Of a stretch of DNA of 64,000 bases, positions 25,871 through 34,622 are shown one piece after another. How positions within the stretch are numbered: the stretch's first letter is position 1; each line of letters starts with the position of its first letter. Made by a program: the position numbers and the translations under genes. This DNA comes from Streptomyces atratus. Its GTDB lineage: Bacteria > Actinomycetota > Actinomycetes > Streptomycetales > Streptomycetaceae. A model generated the notes under the pieces. That model was not told the origin of the DNA. It worked only from the letters and a program-made list of their open reading frames with translations, and did no database searches. The stretch covers positions 1-64,000 of the forward strand of contig NZ_BMRN01000019.1 in NCBI RefSeq assembly GCF_014648655.1. Reading direction: 5' to 3'.

Positions 25871-26959
25871 GTGACGATCGTGACGAGGGCTGACGGACTC
25901 GATCCGGCTTACCTGGAGGAGGCCATCTCCGCAGTGGCGCAGGGGAAGGGGTTCTCCGGCACGGTCCGTGTCACGCGTCACGGGGAGCCGGTATTCACCC
26001 GCGCGTTCGGGATGGCGTCACGGCGGTGGTCCATACCGAACACGTGCGACACGCGATTCCGGGTGGCGTCGGTGTCCAAGATGTTCACAGCGGTGGCCGT
26101 CCTGCAGCTCGTCGAGCGGAAGCAGGTCCGCCTCGACGACGCGCTGGTGGGCTTCGTGAAAGAGCACATGCCCCAGCTCGATCCGCGTGTCACGGTCCAT
26201 CACGCCCTGACGATGACGGCGGGCATCGGCGACTGGTTCGAGGAGGGCAGCGCCGACTGGGAGGCCGAATGGGCCGCCCTGACCTCCTCCCACCCGCTCT
26301 ACCTGCTGCGGAGCAACAAGGACTACCTGTCACTGTTCGCCGGCAAGCAGCCCCACTTCCTTCCCGGGGAGCGTCATCTGTACAACGGCGCCGGCTACAT
26401 CCTGCTCGGCCTGCTCATCGAATCGGTGACCGGCCGCTCCTTCGAGGAGGTTATTGCCGACGACGTATTCGCCCGTGCCGGAATGAGCGCGGCAGGATTC
26501 CCGGCCCTGGACGACCTGGGGCCGGACATCGCCGAGGGATACCTCACCACCGCCGGCAGCCCCACCCCGTACCGGACCAATCACTACGCGACCACCCCCG
26601 GGGCCGCCGCCGACGGAGGGGCTACCTGTAGCGCCGCCGATCTGACGGCCTTCGCCCACGCACTGCGCCACGGGCGGCTGCTGAACGAGGAGACCACACG
26701 ACTGGCGCTGACCCCGCAGGTCGACGAGCGTGAGGAGAAGGTCCGCGGCTACCGGTGGATGTACGGCTTCGGCCTCACCCACATCCTCGACGACGAAGGA
26801 ACCATCGTCCGCTGGGGCCACACGGGCGAGGAGGACGGGGCCAGTGCCCGCCTCTATCACTACCCGCAGCAGGGCCTGGACGTCGCCGTCCTCGGCAACA
26901 TCAGCTGGTGCGCCGGCGACATGGGGTGGGCCATCCACGACGCCCTCGTCGGCAACTGA
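25871..26959 (+). CDS. Beta-lactamase-fold serine hydrolase (class C/PBP4-like)
   Basis: 362 residues. The SxxK nucleophile motif is S67-V-S-K70 (RVASVSKMFTAVAVLQL), the YxN motif is YNGAGYILLGLLIESVTG, and an HTG replaces KTG in WGHTGEEDGASARLY. No signal peptide is evident, so a cytoplasmic esterase or D-amino-acid peptidase is as likely as a cell-wall enzyme. The GTG at 25871 has GAGGGG upstream. The 3' end overlaps the convergent hydrolase/WD40 frame by 59 bases. Confidence 0.9.
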   Translation: MTIVTRADGLDPAYLEEAISAVAQGKGFSGTVRVTRHGEPVFTRAFGMASRRWSIPNTCDTRFRVASVSKMFTAVAVLQLVERKQVRLDDALVGFVKEHMPQLDPRVTVHHALTMTAGIGDWFEEGSADWEAEWAALTSSHPLYLLRSNKDYLSLFAGKQPHFLPGERHLYNGAGYILLGLLIESVTGRSFEEVIADDVFARAGMSAAGFPALDDLGPDIAEGYLTTAGSPTPYRTNHYATTPGAAADGGATCSAADLTAFAHALRHGRLLNEETTRLALTPQVDEREEKVRGYRWMYGFGLTHILDDEGTIVRWGHTGEEDGASARLYHYPQQGLDVAVLGNISWCAGDMGWAIHDALVGN

Positions 26960-28184
26960 ACAGCCGCGTCCCGCGACGGCGCTGAGCTGATGCAGGGTCT
27001 CGCGGCTCGCTGCATATGCCGACGCTCTGACCTGGGTTGTCTCGTCGCTGCACAACCTCGTCAGCCGGGGCCAGTCTCAGCGGCAGCTGCATTTCCTCGG
27101 TCAGCGGCGCCGGGCCGACGGGGGAGGTTGAAGCGACGACCCCGAGGGCACCGCCTGGCTGCCTCCGCGAGCGTAGCCAGGCGGCGCACCGTCGCGTGAG
27201 GGGCGGGCCGACGCGTCGGCCGGTGGTCAAGTCCACCACCTGCAACGCGCCCGGGGTGAGGGTGACGACAACGGGTCGGCCGTCGAGCTCGCTGCAGGCG
27301 GCTGCCTTCACGGGACCGCCCTGGAACGTGAACGGTTCACCGATGGGCCGGCCGGTGCTCAGGTCCCACACCCGCACCGTGTTGTCCCTGTCGCTGGTGA
27401 CGGCATACGGCCGACTGCCGTCACCAGCGCAGACGACCTTGGACCCAACCGGTGGGGTGGTCGAGAGGCGGGCCGCCCGGTCGCTGGGGCCGGGGCTGCT
27501 GGGCCAGTCGCCGGGGCAGGGGCGGGAGCTGCCGGGCCAGTCACCAGGACGGGGCAGGAGCCGGTCGAAGACCATCCGCATGCCCAGCGGCGAACCAAGA
27601 GTGACCAGCGCCTTTACGGGATGTCCCGGCATCGCGCACAGGGCCTCGTACGCGACGACGGAGCCGAGCGAATGGCCGACCACAACACGGGTGCCGGGGC
27701 CGATCCGTTCCTGGACCCGCCGGCGGGCGGCGGTACGCAGGTCGGGGTCGAGGAGGTAGCGGCGTACCTGCTTCAGATCGAAGACCAGCGCCCGCAACGA
27801 GACATCGGCGAAGAACCGGGACCGTTGCAGGGCCCGTAACGCCGTCTGCGCGGCGCGGGGGGAACGGGCGAGGGTTGTGGAACCGGTGGCCGGGGGCACA
27901 GCGGGGTCGATGTCGGCTGCGTGTTGCCACCAGGCGAGGAGCAGGTCGAGTTCGAAGCCGTCCGTGACGTCGGACGCGGTGAACATGGGGTCGCCCACCG
28001 CCAGGGTGCGGCCCGGTGGCCGGAACAGATCCCCGTAGAACGCCATGGTGAAGTCGCTGCGCGGGACGGCGTGTTGGCCGGCGTGCCGGAGCCCGTCGGA
28101 GAGGGCCGGAAACCAATCGCTGCGCAACATTTCGCTGCCCATGAGCTGCTTGCCCACGCCGTGCACGCCTACGACTCGCGTCAC
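26901..28184 (-). pseudogene. Alpha/beta hydrolase joined to a WD40 fragment, probably broken
   Basis: About 427 residues. The first 210 are a serine hydrolase with the nucleophile elbow VVVGHSLGSVVAYEAL and an N-terminal VVGVHGVGKQ strand. The hydrolase fold stops soon after SPLGMRMVFDRLL, is joined through a Pro/Gly repeat, and continues as one WD40 blade (SDRDNTVRVWDLSTGRPIGEPFTF). It then ends in basic low-complexity sequence that overlaps the convergent gene. The late catalytic Asp/His are not visible. A deletion fusing two genes, or decay of a large hydrolase-WD40 protein, is likely. The GTG at 28184 is the probable start. Confidence 0.6.
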
Positions 28185-28448
28185 TCCGTGCCCCGTTCCC
28201 CGTGTTGGCGTGTGCCGCGCGTTTGTCTGCCAACTCACTCTAGAAGTCGATGACATGGGGTGACCACACCGTTGGCGGGATCCGGCCGAGGGGCTCGGGC
28301 GCGGCATGGTGGTAGCCCGTTCGGGTGAAATGCGGGGCCTGGTGTGCGGGGCCTGCGGGGGCCTGACGCCTTGAGTCGCCTGTGGGCTCGGCGTGTCGCC
28401 GTCACGGGATTTGGCACAGTGCCGCTCCACGATCAAGGACGGAGCGGG

Positions 28449-28850
28449 GTGGCCGGAGTGGCAGTGGTGGGACAGCCAGGGGGCCGGCAGCGGCTGAGCG
28501 ATCTGGCGGGCGAGGCGGGTGGCGGCGGGGACGTACTGAAGCACAGCGACGGGGTCTGGTTACGGGCCGCCGGTGGTGCGGAGGGGATGTGTACGCACCT
28601 CGGCCCGGTGAAGTCGGAACTGGAGACAGCGCACGAGGGCCTGCTCGCGGGGACCGGAGGTCTGATCGCGCTGGCGGAGTTGGGATCGGTACGGGAGTCG
28701 TGGGTGCGACGGTTCGAGGTCGCGCGGGGGGAGTGCGGGGCGCTGGCCGGGAAGCTGAGGGCCGTCGCCCGGGCCCAGGGCGAGACGAACGAGACAGTAA
28801 AGGCGTCGTTCGAGCCGGTGGCGTCGTCGGGTCGGGGTGAGGTGCGATGA
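28449..28850 (+). CDS. Small helical protein, ESX/WXG100-like partner
   Basis: About 133 residues, mostly predicted helix after a Gly-rich start, with a late helix WVRRFEVARGECGALAGKLRAVARAQGETNETVKASF. Its size and coiled-coil pattern recall type VII secretion partners, though a clear WxG turn is not seen. Its stop overlaps the start of the hydrolase (ATGA), so it is made with it. Start choice among three nearby GTGs is uncertain; 28449 follows AAGGACGGAG. Confidence 0.6.
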   Translation: MAGVAVVGQPGGRQRLSDLAGEAGGGGDVLKHSDGVWLRAAGGAEGMCTHLGPVKSELETAHEGLLAGTGGLIALAELGSVRESWVRRFEVARGECGALAGKLRAVARAQGETNETVKASFEPVASSGRGEVR

Positions 28851-30718
28851 CCCTCACCTGGGCGCAGTTGCGCGACCTGAAGTGCGGCGAACTGGAGGGT
28901 GCGGCCGACGGGTGGGGCAGGGCGAGCAACCGTGCCGACGCGGGCCGGGACCGCATCGAGACGCAACTCCTGACCGGATTGCGCGGTACGCAGCGGGGTG
29001 CGGCGGCGGAGGCGGCGGTCGGTCGGCTGCAGCAGATGAGCCGGAACCTGCAATACGTCTACACGGAGTGCGGATTGCTCCGTACGACGCTGAACAGCCT
29101 GGCCCATGAGCTGCGCCTCCAGCAACGGGCGTTGCGGGAGGCGCTGGACGATGCGGAGTCCCTGAAGTTCACCGTGCACGCGGACGGTTCGGTGACGTAT
29201 CCGGCGGCGGGCGAGGGCCTGATCGACGGAAAGCCGCTGCCGGGCGGGACGGCGTCGGTGGGTTCTCTGCCGGGCCTCCTGCCGTCTTCGGGTCTGGTCG
29301 CGCCCAACCCGAACGTGGCGAAGGCGCAGGACATCGCGGACCGGGTGGCGAAGGCCGTACGGACGGCGGCCGAGACCGACTGGCGGTACGCCCGCATCCT
29401 GCGCCGGTTGAGGGCCGAAGAGGGCCTGAAGGTCCCCGACGCCACGTGGACCGACGCGGCGGGCGACGCGGCCGCGGTACGGGACGCGGCACGCGGCTAC
29501 CTGAGAGACGGCATCCCCCGCGACACCTCACCGGCTGAGCGGAAGGCCTGGTGGGCCGGCCTGACGGACGAACAGCGCGAGGAGTACCTGGCGGTGTACC
29601 CGGACCAGATCGGCAACTTGGACGGCATTCCGGCCGTGGTGAGGGATGCGGCGAACCGGGACAACCTGCAGCTGCTGATGGGGAAGCTGGAGGGACGGGA
29701 CGACGCGAAGTCGGAGACGCAGTTGGCGGGGTTGCGGGAGATCGACCGGCAGTTGCGGGAGGGGCGGCAGCCTCCGATGTTTCTGCTCGGTATTGGGGAT
29801 CAGGGGAATGGGCGGGCGATTGTCTCGTTCGGGAACCCGGATACGGCTCGGAATGTTTCGGCGTATGTGCCGGGGTTGAACACTTCCTTGGATGAGGAGT
29901 TCGCGAAGAGTGACTTGAAACGGGCAAGGGATACGGCCATCGGGGCGAAAGAAATAAACCCAGAGTCCCCGAGTGCTGCGATCGTTTGGCTTGGATATGA
30001 TGCGCCGCAAACGTCAGTTAGCGATCCCCTCGAGAACTTGGATGTAATGGGAGAGGGGAATGCTGAGGCTGGTGCTGTCGCATACAACAGATTCATGGCT
30101 GGAATTTCTGCGACGAACCGGTACGGGGATCCTCATGTCACGGCCATTGGCCACTCGTATGGATCCCTGACGGTCGGCCTGGCCGCTCAAGAGCGAGATG
30201 GTATTCCAGGCGCTGATGACATCGTTCTGGTAGGCAGCCCAGGGACAGGGGCGCGATCCGCAAACGAGCTTGGTGTTGGAAAGGATCACGTTTTCGTGGG
30301 GGCGGCTGAAAATGATCCAGTTACAAAATTGCCCAATAGTAAGGAAGCGAGCGGCATCGGGGCTGGTGTCGCTGGCGGGGCGTCGACGGGCTTTGTGCTG
30401 GGGGCGAGTGCAGGCCCAGTAGGCGCTGTCATCGGTGGCGCAGCGGGGGGTATCGCCGGTGGATTTGCTGGCTACTCGGCACAGAACGCGCAGGTCAATG
30501 AAAGCGAAGCCTGGTTCGGGACCGACCCGGCGCACCAAGAATTCGGAGCAAATAGGTTCGCTGTGAGTGATGGCCCGCACCCGTTTGCGCGAGGCCATGA
30601 TCTAGTGGAAGCGCACTCCAATTATTTCAACCCATCCAAGGATCAGATGTCGGCGGACAATATCGCAAGAATCGTTTCAGGGAAGTCGGAAGAAATTCAA
30701 CGGGAGCGTCCCAGGTGA
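28847..30718 (+). CDS. DUF1023 alpha/beta hydrolase with ESX-like N-terminal domain (module A)
   Basis: 623 residues. The N-terminal helical domain (about 1-110; LTWAQLRDLKCGELEGAADGWGRAS) resembles WXG100/ESX substrates. From about residue 215 the DUF1023 (Abhydrolase_8) pattern starts (WWAGLTDEQREEYLAVYP, IGNLDGIPAVVRDAANRDNL), with nucleophile S437 in AIGHSYGS and a late H590 in EAHSNYF. A Gly-zipper-like hydrophobic stretch sits at about 503-545. No Sec signal is seen, so export by a type VII-like route is inferred. Base composition changes partway: the first 900 bases are typical, while from about 29,780 AT-rich codons (ATA, AAT, GAA) appear. Coupled to the next lipoprotein by ATGA-like overlap. 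Confidence 0.85.
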   Translation: MTLTWAQLRDLKCGELEGAADGWGRASNRADAGRDRIETQLLTGLRGTQRGAAAEAAVGRLQQMSRNLQYVYTECGLLRTTLNSLAHELRLQQRALREALDDAESLKFTVHADGSVTYPAAGEGLIDGKPLPGGTASVGSLPGLLPSSGLVAPNPNVAKAQDIADRVAKAVRTAAETDWRYARILRRLRAEEGLKVPDATWTDAAGDAAAVRDAARGYLRDGIPRDTSPAERKAWWAGLTDEQREEYLAVYPDQIGNLDGIPAVVRDAANRDNLQLLMGKLEGRDDAKSETQLAGLREIDRQLREGRQPPMFLLGIGDQGNGRAIVSFGNPDTARNVSAYVPGLNTSLDEEFAKSDLKRARDTAIGAKEINPESPSAAIVWLGYDAPQTSVSDPLENLDVMGEGNAEAGAVAYNRFMAGISATNRYGDPHVTAIGHSYGSLTVGLAAQERDGIPGADDIVLVGSPGTGARSANELGVGKDHVFVGAAENDPVTKLPNSKEASGIGAGVAGGASTGFVLGASAGPVGAVIGGAAGGIAGGFAGYSAQNAQVNESEAWFGTDPAHQEFGANRFAVSDGPHPFARGHDLVEAHSNYFNPSKDQMSADNIARIVSGKSEEIQRERPR

Positions 30719-31272
30719 AAATGTGTCCCGTTCTTCTGGTCTCGGTGTTTTTTCTCTTGTCGGGGTGTGAATCTGTTGATGACTCGCAGGTTTCAAGTAA
30801 TGGTAGAGGTGATGCAAATATGAATATGCAAGAGGCTGCGAATAGGGCGGATGAGATTCTCGATGATACGTTTGCAAAAATTGAGCCACCGGTTCACTGG
30901 GTTCATGGGGAATCCACGGAAGGGAGCTGTGATGTCTCTCGACGGCGTGCGGTCTTGACTGTAATTTCTGTAGCGAGGAGAGGGGGCTTCTTCGGAATTG
31001 TGGAGCGAGGGTGGAAGGGTTCTGGCTATCGTCAACTCGGGGTGAATGCCAACTCGGCGAGTCCTGCAACCTATTTTGAGACGCCGGATGGATTCCGAGT
31101 GCGGCTCCTCATCGGAGGAGGCGGCCAGGCGTTCTTCGAAGTGGCTACGCCGTGCGTTGACGAGTCCAGGGTTGCACCACCAACCCTGGCCCCTGGCGAG
31201 GAGGGGCATGTGGGGGAGCCAGTACCAGCCCCCAACGTCCACTCAGACTTCTGGTCCGCCGGAACTCCCTGA
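30715..31272 (+). CDS. Lipoprotein paired with DUF1023 hydrolase (module A)
   Basis: 185 residues. A Sec signal peptide with lipobox LLSGC (Cys near 18) is followed by a helix (MNMQEAANRADEILDDTFAKI) and a beta domain with two cysteines (GSCDVSRRRAV and ATPCVDESRV), then a conserved end NVHSDFWSAG. Local GC is only about 45-50%, far below the surroundings. It starts inside the hydrolase stop. It is a paralogue of the lipoprotein at 33915. A surface partner or protector of the hydrolase is a reasonable guess. Confidence 0.85.
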   Translation: MKMCPVLLVSVFFLLSGCESVDDSQVSSNGRGDANMNMQEAANRADEILDDTFAKIEPPVHWVHGESTEGSCDVSRRRAVLTVISVARRGGFFGIVERGWKGSGYRQLGVNANSASPATYFETPDGFRVRLLIGGGGQAFFEVATPCVDESRVAPPTLAPGEEGHVGEPVPAPNVHSDFWSAGTP

Positions 31273-31458
31273 CGGCACGTCAGTAGCCCCAACAGCCCAT
31301 ATCCGGCCAGTTGGTGGGGTAAAGGACGGGCTGGCTGCCTGGGACTTTGAGTCCGGCATTGGGTCCTGGGGCCCATGCCGCACCCAGTGTTGGTGTGGTC
31401 GCATACAGAGACCGGGGGAACTGTCGCTGCGCCCACTCACAAAGCTGGGAGACCCGTC

Positions 31459-33918
31459 GTGTCTGGCATACGAGAATTAGCGGTACCGGGTGGTGCCGAT
31501 ATAGGCACTGCCGCCGCCCGTCCGGGCAGACAGTCGTTGTCGCGCCCTCTGCAAGCGGTGATGATTCTCGTACGACTGCTCTTCGTCGTCACCGTCGTGG
31601 GTGCGATCGACGCGCTGGTCGTGGCCTCGTCCGTCGATGCGGTGGACGGTCACCTGCTGGGCATGGTGCTGTACGCCGCACTGCCCGGCGTCACGGGATT
31701 CGTGCTGTCGCTGTACATGCGGACCGGCGGCGTCTGGATCTGGCGCGGGCTCCTCGCCGTACACGCCTGGCTCATCTTTGGCGCCCTGGCGACAATGGGC
31801 GAGGACACCGGCGGGCAGGGTGTGACGCAACTGGTGATGCCGGTCGTCGTCATCGTCCTGTTGTTCCGGGCCGGTTCGCGCGAATGGTTCGGGCTCAGTC
31901 CTGAACAGCGCGCCGAGCACCGGCCGTTCAACATCGCGCGGATGATCAAGTGGCGTCGGGACGCCGGTCAGACCGCGATGGAGTACCTGGGCATGATCCT
32001 CGTGGTCGTGGCCCTCATCGGCGGGCTCGTGGCGACAGGCATCGGCGGGCAGCTGACCGGGGAGATCCGTAACGCCATCTGCCAGCTGACCGGAAGCGCC
32101 TGCCCGGCACCCGATGTCGACGTGGTCGCCGGCGAGGGCACAGGCACGGGCAGCGGCGGTGGCACCTCAACCGGGGGCGGATCCGATTCCGCCGGCGGTG
32201 CGGGATCCGAGGGCGCGACCGTGACCGGGGGCACGGGGTCCGGCGGCTCGGACACATCCGGTGGGTCCACCGCATCGGGGGGATCTGACGTATCCGGCGG
32301 GTCAGCCGCATCCGGCGGCTCCGCCTCATCCGGTGGCTCCGGCGGCTCCGGTGGCTCCGGTGGCTCCGGCGGCACAGACAGCACCGGCGGCTCCGGCACC
32401 TCCGGCGGTTCATCCGGCGGTTCCTCCGAATCCGCCTCCGGCGGTTCTTCTACGCAGGTCGACGCGGGTAGACAAAACTCGGACACCAACTCCTCCCGCC
32501 CCTCGGACGGCAACTTCCTCACCGGCGTCGTCGGCGACGGCGGCCTGTGGGGCGACGTCAGCGGTGTCGTCGACACGGTCTCCCACCCCGTCGACACCGC
32601 CAAGGGCATCGCCGACCAGTACGCCCAGGCCGCACGGGGCGCCGGTGACAAGTGGGACAAGGGCAAGTACGTAGCCGCCGCCTGGGACATGACCAAGGCA
32701 TCCGGCGGGGGCGGCGGCGCGGTCGCCGGGCTGCCCGGCTCCGGTAGCCGCGTCGAGGCGGCGGTACGGGACGCGGAGCGCGACTACCTCAACGCCCGAA
32801 TTCCGCACAATGCGACTGCGGCCCAACGCAAGGACTGGTGGAACGGGCTGACGCAGCAACAACGCGATCAGTACCTGGAGCTGTCCCCGGACAAGATCGG
32901 CAATCTGGACGGCATCCCGGTGGCGGACAGGGACACGGCCAACCGGAAGAACCTCCCGGACCTGATCTCGAAGCTGGAGGGGAAGACCGACTCCAAGTCG
33001 AAGGACCAGCTGGCGGCGTTGAAGGAGATCGACCGGCAGCTGCAGGAGGGGAGCAAGCCGCCGATGTACCTCATCGGCATCAGCGACGAGGGCAACGGGC
33101 GGGCCATCGTCTCCTACGGCAACCCCGACACCTCGAAGAACGTGTCGGCCTATGTGCCGGGGCTGAACACTTCCCTCGACGAGGAATTCGCGAAGAACGA
33201 TCTCAAGCGTGCCCGTGACACGGCGATCGGCGCCCAGGGTTACGACTCGTCCACCGCGTCGATCGTCTGGCTGGGGTACGACGCACCGCAGACGCCGGAC
33301 GGGCTGCAGAGCCTGGCGGTCGCGGGCACCGGCCGTGCGGAGAAGGGCGGCGTGGCCTACAGCGACTTCATGGGCGGCATCGCGGCCACCAATCAGAACA
33401 AGGACCCGCACATCACGGCCATCGGGCACTCCTACGGTTCACGTACCGTGGGTGCTGCGACGCAGCGCGACGGTGGTATTCCGGGGGTGGACGACATCAT
33501 TCTGGTCGGCAGTCCGGGGGTGGGCGTGGACCGCGCCGTGGACCTCGGTGTCGGCAGCGGGCATGTCTTCGTCGGTGCCGCGGCCAACGACCCGGTGACC
33601 AAGCTTCCGTCCAAGACGCAGGTCGTCGTGGGTGCGATCGGGATGATTCTGGGAGGCCCCGCCGGTGCCTACCTCGGCGGAGACCTGGCCGACCCGGGCG
33701 ACGACGATCTCTGGTTCGGCAAGGACCCGGCGAGCAAGGCCTTCGGGGCCACGCGGTTCCCGGTGGCCCCCGGCCAGCCCGTGATCAGCACCGGCGGTGT
33801 GAGCTTCGACGCGCACTCCAACTACTTCGATCCGGTACGGGACGCCATGTCGGCGGACAGCATCGCTCTGATCGTGTCGGGGCACTCCGACAGGCTCAAG
33901 ATGGAGGAACAGCGATGA
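31459..33918 (+). CDS. Membrane-anchored DUF1023 hydrolase with Flp-pilin-like segment (module B)
   Basis: About 819 residues. Four hydrophobic segments (roughly 33-55, 65-87, 93-112, 123-137) precede a segment that looks like a Flp/TadE pilin start, DAGQTAMEYLGMILVVVALIG (169-189). A Gly/Ser-rich linker (about 228-340) follows. The C-terminal half is a DUF1023 hydrolase closely similar to module A, with nucleophile S658 in AIGHSYGS and late H786 in DAHSNYF. The GTG at 31459 follows CTGGGAGA. GC is normal for the genome. It is translationally coupled to a lipoprotein. Confidence 0.87.
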   Translation: MSGIRELAVPGGADIGTAAARPGRQSLSRPLQAVMILVRLLFVVTVVGAIDALVVASSVDAVDGHLLGMVLYAALPGVTGFVLSLYMRTGGVWIWRGLLAVHAWLIFGALATMGEDTGGQGVTQLVMPVVVIVLLFRAGSREWFGLSPEQRAEHRPFNIARMIKWRRDAGQTAMEYLGMILVVVALIGGLVATGIGGQLTGEIRNAICQLTGSACPAPDVDVVAGEGTGTGSGGGTSTGGGSDSAGGAGSEGATVTGGTGSGGSDTSGGSTASGGSDVSGGSAASGGSASSGGSGGSGGSGGSGGTDSTGGSGTSGGSSGGSSESASGGSSTQVDAGRQNSDTNSSRPSDGNFLTGVVGDGGLWGDVSGVVDTVSHPVDTAKGIADQYAQAARGAGDKWDKGKYVAAAWDMTKASGGGGGAVAGLPGSGSRVEAAVRDAERDYLNARIPHNATAAQRKDWWNGLTQQQRDQYLELSPDKIGNLDGIPVADRDTANRKNLPDLISKLEGKTDSKSKDQLAALKEIDRQLQEGSKPPMYLIGISDEGNGRAIVSYGNPDTSKNVSAYVPGLNTSLDEEFAKNDLKRARDTAIGAQGYDSSTASIVWLGYDAPQTPDGLQSLAVAGTGRAEKGGVAYSDFMGGIAATNQNKDPHITAIGHSYGSRTVGAATQRDGGIPGVDDIILVGSPGVGVDRAVDLGVGSGHVFVGAAANDPVTKLPSKTQVVVGAIGMILGGPAGAYLGGDLADPGDDDLWFGKDPASKAFGATRFPVAPGQPVISTGGVSFDAHSNYFDPVRDAMSADSIALIVSGHSDRLKMEEQR

Positions 33919-34511
33919 AGCGAAGGCTCCAGATCGTTGCGGCGGCCCTGGCTTTCGGCTTCGCACTGTCCGGCTGCGGCAACGACAGCGGACAATCGAG
34001 CGGCAGCGCGAGCGCCGGGACCACGAAGAGCACCAAGAGCACCAAGGAGAGCGGCATGGACATGCAGGAGGCCGCCGAACGGTCCGACGGCATGCTCGAC
34101 GCCGTACTGAAGGAGATCGACCCCGAGGTGCAGTGGGCGCACGGCCCGACGACGACCGGCAGCTGCGATGTGACGCGCAGGCGCACCGTGATGACCATCG
34201 TGTCGGCGGAGCGCCGGCAGAGCTTCCTGGACCAGGTCGAGAAGTTCTGGCGCAAGAGCGATTACCGCATCAAGGCGAAGAACAACGACAAGGAGTTCCC
34301 GGCGGTCTACGCACAGACAAAGGCCGGCTTCGGCATCAGCGTGAGTTTCCGCGGCAAGGGGCAGGCTTTCTTCGAAGCGGACAGCCCCTGCGTGAAGGAG
34401 TCGAAGGTCGCCGACTCCACCTCCAAGCCGAACGGGCCTGCCTACGAAGGGGTCTACCCCCTTCCGCGCCCCAACGTGCACTCCGACTACTGGTCCACCG
34501 GAGCCTCCTGA
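33915..34511 (+). CDS. Lipoprotein paired with DUF1023 hydrolase (module B)
   Basis: 198 residues. The lipobox is ALSGC (Cys near 22), followed by a Ser/Thr/Lys linker, then the same helix and beta domain as the module A lipoprotein: MDMQEAAERSDGMLDAVLKEI, GSCDVTRRRTVMTIVSAERR, GQAFFEADSPCVKES, and the end NVHSDYWSTGAS. Its ATG overlaps the hydrolase stop. This copy has normal high-GC codons. Confidence 0.88.
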   Translation: MKRRLQIVAAALAFGFALSGCGNDSGQSSGSASAGTTKSTKSTKESGMDMQEAAERSDGMLDAVLKEIDPEVQWAHGPTTTGSCDVTRRRTVMTIVSAERRQSFLDQVEKFWRKSDYRIKAKNNDKEFPAVYAQTKAGFGISVSFRGKGQAFFEADSPCVKESKVADSTSKPNGPAYEGVYPLPRPNVHSDYWSTGAS

Positions 34512-34622
34512 TGATCGGTCAATGCGCCGAAGTGGCCGATCAGCGTCGTTGATAACCCGGATGATTCGTACACACCCGCGAAACCGCTCATGAACCCGGC
34601 TCTGATGGGGGATGGTTGAGGG

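Noticed and set aside
31268..31283. Small hairpin CTGACG-gca-CGTCAG after the module A lipoprotein
   Set aside because: The stem is only 6 bp, with no T-run and mixed flanks. It is too weak to call a terminator.
11848..34622. Accessory block as an integrated mobile element
   Set aside because: No integrase, transposase, tRNA-linked attachment site or flanking direct repeats were found, so a defined mobile element is not supported.
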